64,000 bases of DNA. Source: Colwellia echini. Its GTDB lineage: Bacteria > Pseudomonadota > Gammaproteobacteria > Enterobacterales > Alteromonadaceae. Positions 52,254-61,707 of the stretch are shown piece by piece. The DNA lies in NCBI RefSeq assembly GCF_002843355.2, contig NZ_PJAI02000003.1:124001-188000 (forward strand), written 5' to 3'. The first letter of the stretch is position 1, and each line of letters starts with the position of its first letter. The notes beneath the pieces are model-generated. The model had not been told where the DNA came from and made no database searches. It saw only the letters and a program-made list of their open reading frames with translations. The position numbers and the translations under genes were made by a program.

Positions 52254-53786
52254 GTGATTCAATTTTTATTTAATGGGATGCCAATAAAAGTAGAAAAGTG
52301 CTCACCAAATCGCACCACTTTAGACTGGCTCCGCACTAAAAAAGGGAAAACAGGCACCAAAGAGGGGTGTGCAACAGGCGACTGTGGTGCCTGTACTATT
52401 TTAGTGGGTGAGGAAGTTGAACACAGCGGCGGTAAATCGGTGTGGCAATACAAAACCATGAACAGTTGCCTGATGTTATTAGGTAATGTGCACGGTAAAC
52501 ATATTTTAACCATTGAAGCCGTAACTACCAATATTCATGCTGGCTTGGCAGATTTACACCCGGTTCAGCAAGCTATGGTGGAATGCCATGGCTCACAATG
52601 TGGTTTTTGTACACCCGGCATTATTATGAGTTTACTTGGTCTTTATATAAACCATAAAAGCTACCCAGGTAAAAAAACAGTCATTGAGGCACTCGGGGGT
52701 AACTTATGTCGTTGTACTGGTTATCAGCCTATTTTAAAAGCGGCAGAAAAAGCCTTTGAATATGAACGAATAGCAGAGCCATGGTCGGCAATGGCCTGTC
52801 GCTTTTCACAGCAATTGATTGATGAAACCAATAAAGGCAAGATTCCGCATTTACAAGACGGCGAGCGCGCATTCTACATACCCCAATCTGCTGCTGATGT
52901 TGTCGCACTTAAAGCCAAGCATACAACGGCTACTTTCGTTGCTGGCGCGACTGATTTCGCGATAGAGCTGAATCAACAATTACGACAACCGCAAACAATT
53001 ATTTCGGTTAGCCAAGTAGCCGAGTTTATAAGCTTTACCGAAACGGCTAGCGAATTTCAAATTGGTGCGGCTGTCCCTTATAAAGAGTTTACTGAGTCAC
53101 TTTGTCAACATTACCCAGAAGCAACAGAGTTGTTTGAACGCTTAGGCTCTATGCAGGTACGTAATGCTGGAACTTTAGGCGGTAGTTTAGGTAATGCCTC
53201 GCCTATTGGTGACCCAGCTCCATTATTAATTGCCTTAAATGCGCAAATGAATCTGCAGTCAAGCCAAGGGACACGTGTCATTGATGTTGAAGACTTTTTT
53301 ATTGGCTACCGCAAAACCTCGCTAAAAGAAAATGAAGTAATAAGTAAAATTATTATTCCTAAACGCAGTGAAAGTTTGAAATTAGCTTGCCATAAAATAT
53401 CAAAACGTTTTGAAGATGACATTTCAACGGTTTGTCTTATTTTAGCCGTAGATCATCGCAATAATGTTATTACCTCTGCCCGTTGCGCCTTTGGTGGAAT
53501 GGCCGCCACCCCAGCACGTGCTCATAAAATAGAGCAACAATTACTCGGGGGGAAAATCAATGCCACCACCTTTATTAAAGCGGGTGAAGTTGTCGAACGA
53601 GACTTCTCACCACTAACCGACGTGCGTGCCACCGCCGATTATCGTCTCGCTGTCAGTAAAAACTTATTAAAACGTATTGGTATTGAATTTAGCCAAGCTA
53701 GTATTGCGCGTTTTTCTCTGGCAACCACTACAGTACCCGAAGCCCCTTCACCTATTAGCACAAGGATCCGCCATGCGTCACTTTGA
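52254..53786 (+). CDS. xdhA: Xanthine dehydrogenase small subunit XdhA (2Fe-2S and FAD)
   Basis: A 510-residue subunit with two [2Fe-2S] clusters (EGCATGDCGACTILV; QCGFCTPGIIMSLLG; GGNLCRCTGYQPIL), the FAD domain (about 190-370; FVAGATDFAIEL, GSMQVRNAGTLGGSLGNASP) and a CO-dehydrogenase flavoprotein C-domain. It passes electrons from the molybdenum subunit to FAD and NAD+. The start is a GTG at 52254 with AGAGG seven bases before it. xdhB overlaps its last 14 bases. Confidence 0.96.
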   Translation: MIQFLFNGMPIKVEKCSPNRTTLDWLRTKKGKTGTKEGCATGDCGACTILVGEEVEHSGGKSVWQYKTMNSCLMLLGNVHGKHILTIEAVTTNIHAGLADLHPVQQAMVECHGSQCGFCTPGIIMSLLGLYINHKSYPGKKTVIEALGGNLCRCTGYQPILKAAEKAFEYERIAEPWSAMACRFSQQLIDETNKGKIPHLQDGERAFYIPQSAADVVALKAKHTTATFVAGATDFAIELNQQLRQPQTIISVSQVAEFISFTETASEFQIGAAVPYKEFTESLCQHYPEATELFERLGSMQVRNAGTLGGSLGNASPIGDPAPLLIALNAQMNLQSSQGTRVIDVEDFFIGYRKTSLKENEVISKIIIPKRSESLKLACHKISKRFEDDISTVCLILAVDHRNNVITSARCAFGGMAATPARAHKIEQQLLGGKINATTFIKAGEVVERDFSPLTDVRATADYRLAVSKNLLKRIGIEFSQASIARFSLATTTVPEAPSPISTRIRHASL

Positions 53787-56121
53787 AACCGATAAAAAAC
53801 CCACTTCAGGCGGCGCTTTAGGTAAATCTCACTATCATGACAGTGCTATTAAGCAAGTGTGTGGTTCGGCCAATTACATTGACGACAACCCAGAGCCTGC
53901 TGGTTGTTTACATGGCTATCCTGTTTTAGCACCGATTACTGCCGGGGTCATTACCGCTATAGATACCTCAGCAGCAGACGCCCTTGAAGGCGTTGTGCGC
54001 ATTTTTTCTGCCGCCGATATTCCCGGAAAAATAGATATTGGTCCGGTATTTCCAGGGGATGTGTTATTAACAGACAAAGAAATTCAATACCATCATCAAC
54101 CGGTGCTTTTTGTTGTTGCTGAGTCTCACGACATAGCACGTCAAGCAGCGGACTTAATTGTTATTCATTGTGACGAAAGTAAAGCGGTATTAGATATACA
54201 CCAAGCGATTGCAGAAAAACGATGGGTTAGACCACCACACTCCTTACAGCGCGGTGAAGCAGAACGCGCTATTAGCGAAGCGAAACATCAATTAAAAGGT
54301 GAGTTAACCGTTGGCGGACAAGAGCACTTTTATTTAGAAGGGCAAATATCTCTTGCCCAACCCAACCAAGATGGCGGTTTATTTGTGCAGTGTTCTACAC
54401 AGCACCCTACTGAAGTTCAACACTTAATTGCTAAAGTATTAAAACAACCCTTTCATTACGTCACAGTAGAAATGCGCCGAATGGGCGGCGCTTTTGGCGG
54501 TAAAGAAACCCAAGGCGCACCTTGGGGTTGTTTAGCGGCATTAGGTGCTTATCACTTAGGCTGCGCGGTTAAAGTACGCTTAGCTCGCACTGACGATTTT
54601 AGATTAACCGGTAAACGTCACCCTTTCTATAATAAATACCACGTTGGCTTTGACGACGATGGTTTAATTGACGGGGTCGATATTGAAGTCAACGGTTACT
54701 GTGGTTACTCCCCTGATTTATCAGACGCGATTGTCGATCGCGCTATGTTTCATGCCGACAATGCCTACTACTACCCTAACGCCAAAATCACCGGTAATCG
54801 CTGTAAAGTCAATACCGTCAGTCATACCGCCTTTCGTGGCTTTGGTGGTCCACAAGGCATGATTATGGCTGAACAGATCATGGACGATGTTGCAGCCGCA
54901 TTAGGTAAAGACCCGCTCGAAATACGTAAGACAAACTTATATCGCATAGGTAGAGATATCACGCCTTATCATCAAAAGGTTGAACAGCATGTCTTGTTAG
55001 ATATGATTGAGCGCTTAGAGCAAGACGCTGATTACTGGCAACGCAAAGCAAAGATAAAAGACTTTAATCAACACTCGCCGATCATTAAAAAAGGTTTGGC
55101 GATGACACCGGTTAAATTCGGTATTTCCTTTACCGTCCAACATTTAAACCAAGCAGGCGCATTAGTGCATGTTTACTCTGATGGCTCTATTCATTTAAAC
55201 CACGGTGGTACAGAAATGGGGCAAGGATTAAACACCAAGGTTGCGCAAATTGTCGCGCAAGGTTTTGGTGTTGATCTTGATGTTGTTGGCATTACCGCCA
55301 CTCGTACCGATAAAGTGCCTAACACCTCACCAACCGCGGCATCAAGCGGTACAGACTTAAATGGCATGGCAGCTCTTAACGCGGTCAATATCATTAAAGA
55401 TCGTCTTACCGCGTTTGTTATTGAACACTTTGACGTGAGTGACAAGGTGGTATTTGCCGATAATCACATTAGCCACGACAAAGGCTCGCTAAGTTTTAGT
55501 GACTTAGCCGAGCTTGCTTATATGAATCGTATTTCCTTATCTTCTACCGGTTATTACGCCACGCCGAAAATACATTACGATCGTGAAAAAGCCCAAGGTA
55601 ATCCTTTTTTCTATTACTCTCACGGTGTCGCGTTAAGTGAAGTGGAAATAGACATATTAACCGGTGAAAACACCGTAACCCGCGTTGATATATACCATGA
55701 CGTCGGCAACTCCATTAACCCCAGTTTAGATGTTGGTCAAATTGAAGGCGCCTTTATTCAAGGCATGGGTTGGTTAACGACAGAAGACTTGCAATGGAAA
55801 CCCAACGGAGAACTGGCCAGTGCCGGCCCTGCCACTTATAAAATACCTGCTATTGGTGATACCCCCGCAGAATTTAACGTGACTTTATATGAATCAGCCA
55901 ACCCAGAAGCGACGGTATTTCGTTCAAAAGCGGTTGGCGAACCACCATTTATGTTGAGCTTTAGTGTTTGGAGTGCAATTCGAAATGCTATTCATAGTGT
56001 CTCTGATTACCGTTATGCGCCGCCACTTGATACTCCGGCCACGCCTGAACGCATTTTGCAGGCGGTAACTGCTGCCGAGCAATGGTTGCTTGATAACGAG
56101 CAGGAGAATGATAATGACTAA
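53773..56121 (+). CDS. xdhB: Xanthine dehydrogenase molybdopterin subunit XdhB
   Basis: A 782-residue molybdenum subunit that oxidises hypoxanthine and xanthine to urate. Molybdenum-site motifs are MGGAFGGKETQ, AFRGFGGPQGM (substrate Arg), GGTEMGQGLNTKV and the catalytic Glu in KAVGEPPFMLS. The frame extends upstream within xdhA, but the ATG at 53773 has AAGGA seven bases before it and gives the family start MRHFETDKKPTSGG. It overlaps xdhA and xdhC. Confidence 0.96.
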   Translation: MRHFETDKKPTSGGALGKSHYHDSAIKQVCGSANYIDDNPEPAGCLHGYPVLAPITAGVITAIDTSAADALEGVVRIFSAADIPGKIDIGPVFPGDVLLTDKEIQYHHQPVLFVVAESHDIARQAADLIVIHCDESKAVLDIHQAIAEKRWVRPPHSLQRGEAERAISEAKHQLKGELTVGGQEHFYLEGQISLAQPNQDGGLFVQCSTQHPTEVQHLIAKVLKQPFHYVTVEMRRMGGAFGGKETQGAPWGCLAALGAYHLGCAVKVRLARTDDFRLTGKRHPFYNKYHVGFDDDGLIDGVDIEVNGYCGYSPDLSDAIVDRAMFHADNAYYYPNAKITGNRCKVNTVSHTAFRGFGGPQGMIMAEQIMDDVAAALGKDPLEIRKTNLYRIGRDITPYHQKVEQHVLLDMIERLEQDADYWQRKAKIKDFNQHSPIIKKGLAMTPVKFGISFTVQHLNQAGALVHVYSDGSIHLNHGGTEMGQGLNTKVAQIVAQGFGVDLDVVGITATRTDKVPNTSPTAASSGTDLNGMAALNAVNIIKDRLTAFVIEHFDVSDKVVFADNHISHDKGSLSFSDLAELAYMNRISLSSTGYYATPKIHYDREKAQGNPFFYYSHGVALSEVEIDILTGENTVTRVDIYHDVGNSINPSLDVGQIEGAFIQGMGWLTTEDLQWKPNGELASAGPATYKIPAIGDTPAEFNVTLYESANPEATVFRSKAVGEPPFMLSFSVWSAIRNAIHSVSDYRYAPPLDTPATPERILQAVTAAEQWLLDNEQENDND

Positions 56122-57148
56122 TTCAAATAAGCCAGACGGTACAAGTAAATCGAGTCAATTGAATCAATCGTTTCAAGGCTTTCATCAACAAACATGGTCG
56201 CAAGCTATCTATCAATTAGAAGGGGCTGGCGATGATTATGTTATTGCTACTGTACTAGGTACGCATGGCTCTAGCCCAAGAGCTACTGGCACAAAAATGG
56301 TGATCAGCGCTGACAATATTTACGACACTTTAGGTGGCGGTCATCTTGAGTTTAAAGCTATTGAAAAAGCACGCGAGCTGTTAAGGAATGGCGAATCAAT
56401 ACAAATGGTTGAATCATTCAACTTAGGTGCAACGCTAGGGCAATGTTGTGGCGGTTCGGTTGTGGTGATGTTTGAAGCATTGGTAAGCAGCAAAATGCGC
56501 TTAGACATTTATGGCGCAGGTCATGTTGCCCAAGCTTTAGTGCCTATTTTGGCGCAGTTACCTTTAAGCATTCGTTGGATAGACAGCCGTGCAGATATTT
56601 TTCCGCAATATATTCCAAACAACGTTAACAAAATTGTAGACGAAGAGCCTACTGAGCAAGCAAAAACTGCGAAAGCTAACAGCGCCTTTTTAATTCTTAC
56701 TCATAACCACCAGCTCGATTTCGATTTAACCGAAACCATTTTAAAACGTGATGATGCGCTATGGCTTGGCGTTATTGGTTCAGACACCAAAGCTAAGCGT
56801 TTTCGTCATCGTTTAACGCACCGTGAATTTGCTGACAGCCAAGTGGCAAAAATGACTTGTCCTGTGGGGTTAAGCAATGTTGTTGGTAAATTACCAATGG
56901 AAGTTGCCGTATCTATTGCTGGGCAAATCATCTCGCTTTATCAGTCTAATTGGCAAGCGAATGGCGCAACAGCACAAGCACCTAATACAGCAAAAAGTAC
57001 AGCAAAAAGTAATAAGGGCTTGCAGTGGCAACAGCTTAAAAATGTACTTATGCCTGTGAAAAACGACACCGACCTAGCAAGCAATAAAACCACAAATGAT
57101 GAACTTAATCAGCTAACAGCAAAAAATACGGAGAGCGTTAACTCATGA
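56114..57148 (+). CDS. xdhC: Xanthine dehydrogenase accessory protein XdhC
   Basis: A 344-residue chaperone that binds molybdenum cofactor and delivers its sulfurated form to XdhB. Family motifs are VLGTHGSSPRATGTKM, DTLGGGHLEFKA, LGQCCGGSVVVMFE, and a C-terminal Rossmann part (LDIYGAGHVAQALV, IRWIDSRADIFP). The ATG at 56114 follows AGGAG by seven bases; the upstream frame is not needed. A Lys/Thr/Asn-rich tail of about 55 residues follows the domain. It overlaps the xdhB end by eight bases and the decarboxylase start by four. Confidence 0.94.
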   Translation: MTNSNKPDGTSKSSQLNQSFQGFHQQTWSQAIYQLEGAGDDYVIATVLGTHGSSPRATGTKMVISADNIYDTLGGGHLEFKAIEKARELLRNGESIQMVESFNLGATLGQCCGGSVVVMFEALVSSKMRLDIYGAGHVAQALVPILAQLPLSIRWIDSRADIFPQYIPNNVNKIVDEEPTEQAKTAKANSAFLILTHNHQLDFDLTETILKRDDALWLGVIGSDTKAKRFRHRLTHREFADSQVAKMTCPVGLSNVVGKLPMEVAVSIAGQIISLYQSNWQANGATAQAPNTAKSTAKSNKGLQWQQLKNVLMPVKNDTDLASNKTTNDELNQLTAKNTESVNS

Positions 57149-57645
57149 AGCTATCTGAATTAAATGCACTGTGCGATAAGCAAGCTTATCAAGAGTTTGA
57201 ACATTGCTGTGTTGCTCCTAATTGGGTTGAAGGCATGATAAAAGCGCGCCCGTTTATCTCTGTTAATGCCGTTTATAGTACTGCTGAGTTGCTATGGAGC
57301 ATTCTTAAAGAAGACGATTATTTAGCAGCATTTCAAGGGCATCCAGAAATAGGAGATGTTTCCACCTTACGAGCAAAGTTTGCCGCAACCGCAAGTAAAG
57401 CAAGCCATGAACAATCAGGCATGAGCCAAGCAAGCGACACCGTATTACACCAAATGATGGCGCTAAACCAAGCCTATAAAGAAAAGTTTGGTTTCATTTT
57501 TATCGTCTGCGCTACCGGAAAAAGCGCCGAACAAATGTTAGCGATGATAGAGCAACGAATAGAAAACGATCGCGACACAGAATTAGCCATTGCAGCAAAC
57601 GAGCAAGCCAAAATCACCCGCATTCGACTGGAGAACTTACTATGA
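57145..57645 (+). CDS. OHCU decarboxylase
   Basis: A 166-residue enzyme that turns 2-oxo-4-hydroxy-4-carboxy-5-ureidoimidazoline into (S)-allantoin, third step from urate. The HPEIGD motif with its catalytic histidine (about residue 71), SGMSQASD, and the FIFIVCATGKSA strand with NPP-like turn are conserved. It overlaps xdhC and hiuH by ATGA junctions. Confidence 0.95.
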   Translation: MKLSELNALCDKQAYQEFEHCCVAPNWVEGMIKARPFISVNAVYSTAELLWSILKEDDYLAAFQGHPEIGDVSTLRAKFAATASKASHEQSGMSQASDTVLHQMMALNQAYKEKFGFIFIVCATGKSAEQMLAMIEQRIENDRDTELAIAANEQAKITRIRLENLL

Positions 57646-57986
57646 GCAAAAGTGCAATCACCACTCATATTTTAGATACAGCCACAGGTAAACCAGTGAG
57701 CAACTTACCGGTAAAACTATTCAAGCTAATTGATGGCAACTGGGAATTAATCAGCCAAGCAAGTACCGACGCTGATGGTCGCATCACTGATTGGCTATCG
57801 CCTGAAACGGCTATTGAATTTGCTACCTATAAATTAAGTTTTGACTTAGACAGCTACTTTACCGACCAAGCAGATCCAGCTTTTTATCCATTAGCTGAAA
57901 TATGTTTTCGTTTACAAGATAAACGTCATCATCATATTCCATTGTTGTTATCGCCATTTGGCTACTCAACTTATCGAGGCAGTTAA
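57642..57986 (+). CDS. hiuH: 5-hydroxyisourate hydrolase
   Basis: A 114-residue transthyretin-like hydrolase that opens 5-hydroxyisourate to OHCU. The family start ITTHILDTATGKPVSNLPVKL split by the conserved His, and the C-terminal YRGS signature that separates it from transthyretin, are present. No signal peptide, so cytosolic. It lies between the OHCU decarboxylase and guanine deaminase genes. Confidence 0.96.
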   Translation: MSKSAITTHILDTATGKPVSNLPVKLFKLIDGNWELISQASTDADGRITDWLSPETAIEFATYKLSFDLDSYFTDQADPAFYPLAEICFRLQDKRHHHIPLLLSPFGYSTYRGS

Positions 57987-57987
57987 T

Positions 57988-59448
57988 ATGAGCAATATTC
58001 AAGAGCACAAAACCACCGTAATTTGCGCCAACATTTTAGACTTTGTAGACGACCCAGCCATTGCTGGCGAACAAGCACATCGCTACTTTGAGCAAGGTGC
58101 ACTAGTTATCGAACAAGGCAAAGTTGTTGCGCTAGGTTATGAAAAAGACATTTTAGCGTCACTGGCTGACAATAATACTAATCATGATAACGTTGAAATA
58201 AAGCGTTACGACAATCGTCTCATCATACCCGGTATGATTGATACCCATATTCACTTACCTCAAACCGAAATTATTGGCGCTTATGGCGAGCAGCTTTTAA
58301 CTTGGTTAACCGAATATGCATTCCCGGCAGAAAAGAAGTTTTCAGACCAAGAATACGCCGTTGCTATTTCAAAAATATTTTTAGACGAACTAATGCGTAA
58401 CGGCACCACCACCGCCCTTGTATTTGGCACAGTTCACCCAGAATCAGTTGAAGCGTTTTTCACCGAAGCACAAGCGCGTAACTTACGCATGATTGCCGGT
58501 AAAGTCATGATGAACACCAACTGCCCTGACGATTTGTCAGACACTGCTGAGTCAGGTTATCAAGAATCAAAAGCATTAATTGAAAAATGGCACAATGTTG
58601 ACCGTTTAAGTTACGCAGTAACACCGCGCTTTGCCCCTACATCAACTGTTGAACAGTTAAACAAATGTGGTCAGCTGTTAAAAGAATATCCAGACACGTA
58701 TTTACACACCCATTTATCTGAAAATCCGGGTGAATGCAGTTGGGTAAAACAATTATTTCCTGAAGCAAAAGACTACCTTGATGTGTATGACCGCGCTGGC
58801 TTAGTGCGAAAGCGTGCTGTATTTGCCCACGGTATTTATTTAAATGAACGTGAACTGTGCTGCCTAGCAGACAAAGACGCGGCTATTTCACATTGCCCTA
58901 CATCAAACTTATTTTTAGGATCAGGACTCTTTGACCTTAGCGCCTGTGAAAAACATAACATTAATGTCGGCATAGGCACGGATGTTGGCGGTGGCACCAG
59001 TTTTTCAATGCTACAAACTTGCAGTGAAGCCTACAAGGTTCAGCAAATGAAAGGCAACAAGTTATCTGCATTCAAAGCCTTATATTTAGCGACCCTAGGT
59101 GGCGCTAGAGCCCTAGATCTCGAAGGCACAATAGGTAATTTTACTACCGGCTGTGAAGCCGACTTTATTGTTTTAGATTACCAAGCGACACCATTAATGG
59201 ACTTTCGTCTCAAGCACGCTAACAGCCTGCACGACAAGTTATTTGCTTTGATGATGTTAGGTGACGACCGCTGTATTGAAGAAACCTTTATTTTAGGTAA
59301 AAGCGTACACCAAAGAGATAAAGCGCCTGCTTCAAGTGAAGTTTCAAGCACACGCTCTAGCTCACACGCCTGTGCACATGAAAGCTCTAATAACAGCTCT
59401 AATAAAAGTTCACACCAAAGTCACGCTCACCTAGTAGAGGTTGATTAG
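57988..59448 (+). CDS. guaD: Guanine deaminase with a Ser/His-rich C-terminal tail
   Basis: A 486-residue amidohydrolase that deaminates guanine to xanthine for XdhAB. Motifs are MIDTHIHLPQTEIIGAYGEQ (HxH), LHTHLSENPGECSW, FAHGIYLNERE, SHCPTSNLFLGSG and GTDVGGGTSFSML. The ATG at 57988 gives the usual start; the frame upstream to 57958 is within hiuH. After the core ends near ILGKSVHQRDK (about residue 444) there is an unusual tail of about 40 residues rich in Ser, His and Asn, which may bind metal. It is two bases from puuD. Confidence 0.95.
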   Translation: MSNIQEHKTTVICANILDFVDDPAIAGEQAHRYFEQGALVIEQGKVVALGYEKDILASLADNNTNHDNVEIKRYDNRLIIPGMIDTHIHLPQTEIIGAYGEQLLTWLTEYAFPAEKKFSDQEYAVAISKIFLDELMRNGTTTALVFGTVHPESVEAFFTEAQARNLRMIAGKVMMNTNCPDDLSDTAESGYQESKALIEKWHNVDRLSYAVTPRFAPTSTVEQLNKCGQLLKEYPDTYLHTHLSENPGECSWVKQLFPEAKDYLDVYDRAGLVRKRAVFAHGIYLNERELCCLADKDAAISHCPTSNLFLGSGLFDLSACEKHNINVGIGTDVGGGTSFSMLQTCSEAYKVQQMKGNKLSAFKALYLATLGGARALDLEGTIGNFTTGCEADFIVLDYQATPLMDFRLKHANSLHDKLFALMMLGDDRCIEETFILGKSVHQRDKAPASSEVSSTRSSSHACAHESSNNSSNKSSHQSHAHLVEVD

Positions 59449-59450
59449 TT

Positions 59451-60674
59451 ATGGAAAGTTACTTTTTCGATTTAGCACACTTAGTTCTTCGATATTTTCA
59501 TGTTATTGCTGGCGTAGCTTGGATAGGTGCATCTTTTTATTTTGCATGGCTAGACAACAACTTAGAAACCCCGCCGCAATGGAAACAAGACAAAGGCATA
59601 AAAGGCGATTTATGGGCAATACATGGTGGTGGCTTTTATGAAGTAGCCAAATACCAAAATGGCCCAGAACAAATGCCAACTACTTTGCATTGGTTTAAGT
59701 GGGAAGCTTATACCACGTGGATCACAGGTTTCTTATTATTTAGCTTACTTTATTACGTGGGTGCTGACGCATACTTGCTTGATAGCACCAAAGCACCGTT
59801 AGATAAGTTATCAGCAATTAGCTTGTCGTTAGTCTTTATTATTTCGGGTTACTTAATTTACCGCGCTTTATGTAACAGCCCATTAGTGAATAAAGGCATA
59901 CCTTTTAGTATCACCGTTATTGGCTTATTAGCCTTATGGACATGGGGCGTTGATGCGCTATTCACCGACCGCGCTGTTTATATTCACGTAGGCGCATTAA
60001 TTGGTACTTGTATGGCGGGTAATGTTTACCACGTTATTATGCCGGGTCAACGTTACATGGTTGCTGAAGTAGAAGCGGGTCGCATTCCAGACTCAACACC
60101 GGGCATCAAAGCAAAACTATGTTCAATTCATAATAACTACGCGACCTTACCTATTATTTTCATCATGTTGAGTAACCATTTTTCATATACCTACACGCAT
60201 GAATTTGGTTGGTTAATTCTTATCGCCTTGTTTGTTATTGGTATGTGGATACGTCATTACTTTAACTTGAAAAACCTAGGCGTGAATCGCCCAAGTGTAT
60301 TAGTTAGCGGAATAGCAGCCTTTTTTGTTCTTATGTTGGCAATTGCACCTTGGCACTTAATGTCGTCATCAAGCAATAGCGCAGCAGCCGAAACGGTGAC
60401 TGATGCGCAAGCATGGGAAATTATCGACAAACACTGTACTGAATGTCATAGCCAAACGCCTAGATCGGCACTTTTTAAAACAGCACCTTTAGGCTTAATG
60501 ATTGACTCAATTGACGACGCTAAAAAAGTGAATCAACTAATTCATAGTCGAGCAATTGTTAGTAAAGACATGCCGCTTGGAAATATGACCAACATGACAA
60601 CTGACGAGCGTAACCACCTAAGTGCATGGTTAAAAAGTGTTAAAAACAGTATGAATATGAATAAAGGAGAATAG
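59451..60674 (+). CDS. puuD: Membrane urate hydroxylase PuuD with cytochrome c domain
   Basis: A 407-residue inner-membrane protein that oxidises urate to 5-hydroxyisourate. The N-terminal Urate_ox_N (DUF989) part has eight hydrophobic segments (YFHVIAGVAWIGASFYFAWLD; CMAGNVYHVIMPGQ), and the C-terminal periplasmic domain carries a CTECHS haem c motif (about residue 328). The cytochrome suggests electron transfer to the respiratory chain rather than peroxide formation as in uricase. It lies between guaD and puuE. Confidence 0.95.
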   Translation: MESYFFDLAHLVLRYFHVIAGVAWIGASFYFAWLDNNLETPPQWKQDKGIKGDLWAIHGGGFYEVAKYQNGPEQMPTTLHWFKWEAYTTWITGFLLFSLLYYVGADAYLLDSTKAPLDKLSAISLSLVFIISGYLIYRALCNSPLVNKGIPFSITVIGLLALWTWGVDALFTDRAVYIHVGALIGTCMAGNVYHVIMPGQRYMVAEVEAGRIPDSTPGIKAKLCSIHNNYATLPIIFIMLSNHFSYTYTHEFGWLILIALFVIGMWIRHYFNLKNLGVNRPSVLVSGIAAFFVLMLAIAPWHLMSSSSNSAAAETVTDAQAWEIIDKHCTECHSQTPRSALFKTAPLGLMIDSIDDAKKVNQLIHSRAIVSKDMPLGNMTNMTTDERNHLSAWLKSVKNSMNMNKGE

Positions 60675-60676
60675 CT

Positions 60677-61630
60677 ATGAGTGAATCAACTAACAGCCAT
60701 GACAGTAGCAACAGTTATGACGATTACCCTCGTGACTTACTCGGTTATGGCGCAAAGCCACCGCACGCTAATTGGCCAAATAAGGCACGTATAGCGGTTC
60801 AAGTAGTGATGAACTATGAAGAAGGCGGCGAAAACTGTGTACTTCATGGTGATGATGCCGCAGAGACTTTTTTATCTGAAATAGTCAGTGCCCCACATGT
60901 TGAAGACCGTCATATCAGTATGGAGTCTATCTATGAATATGGTAGCCGAGTAGGCGTATGGCGCTTACTGCGCTTATTTGAAAAATATAACCTGCCTGTC
61001 ACTGTGTTTGCCGTTGCCATGGCATTAAAACGTAACCCAGCAGTAGCTAAAGCCTTAGTAGCAGCTGGCCATGAAATATGTAGTCACGGGCTACGCTGGA
61101 TTAACTACCAAAACATCGACATAGATACCGAGCGCCAGCATATGCAAGAAGCCATGGCGATTATTGAAGAAGTCAGTGGCGTAAAACCACAAGGTTGGTA
61201 CACAGGTAGAACAAGCCCAAATACAGCAAGCTTGGTGGCCGAAAACGGTAGCTTTTTATATGACGCTGATGACTATAGTGATGACCTACCTTTTTGGCGA
61301 CAAGTAGGCGAAAAGCAACAATTAATAGTGCCTTACACCTTAGACGTAAACGACATGCGCTTTGCTGCAGTACAAGGCTTTAACGCCGGCGACCAATTCT
61401 TCAATTACTTAAAAGACAGTTTTGATGCCCTCTATGAAGAAGGGGATCCTCAAGGTGAAAATCGGCCAAAAATGATGTCGATAGGTTTGCATTGCCGCTT
61501 AGTCGGACGACCAGGAAGAATAAAAGCCCTCGAACGATTTTTTCAATATGTTCAATCGTTTGAAGGTGTTTGGTTTGCACGTCGAATAGACATAGCCAAA
61601 CATTGGCAACAAGAACACCCTCAAAAGTAA
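60677..61630 (+). CDS. puuE: Allantoinase PuuE (polysaccharide deacetylase fold)
   Basis: A 317-residue allantoinase of the PuuE type, which opens allantoin to allantoate and differs from AllB-type metal amidohydrolases. Motifs are RIAVQVVMNYEEGGENCVLHGD, GSRVGVWRLLRLFEKYNLPVTVF, EICSHGLRWINYQ and GWYTGRTSPNTASLV. It is two bases after puuD and ends the xdh-puu operon. Confidence 0.95.
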   Translation: MSESTNSHDSSNSYDDYPRDLLGYGAKPPHANWPNKARIAVQVVMNYEEGGENCVLHGDDAAETFLSEIVSAPHVEDRHISMESIYEYGSRVGVWRLLRLFEKYNLPVTVFAVAMALKRNPAVAKALVAAGHEICSHGLRWINYQNIDIDTERQHMQEAMAIIEEVSGVKPQGWYTGRTSPNTASLVAENGSFLYDADDYSDDLPFWRQVGEKQQLIVPYTLDVNDMRFAAVQGFNAGDQFFNYLKDSFDALYEEGDPQGENRPKMMSIGLHCRLVGRPGRIKALERFFQYVQSFEGVWFARRIDIAKHWQQEHPQK

Positions 61631-61707
61631 TCGTTATTTTTGAGCAAGTAAAAGTAGTAGAACACAGCTTAGATAATTTTAAACATTAATATTAAGAGGT
61701 TATTAAA

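Noticed and set aside
61504-61516. GGACGACC motif like a guanidine-II hairpin loop
   Set aside because: It lies inside the puuE coding sequence, has no pairing partner hairpin, and is explained by the codons of LVGRPGR.
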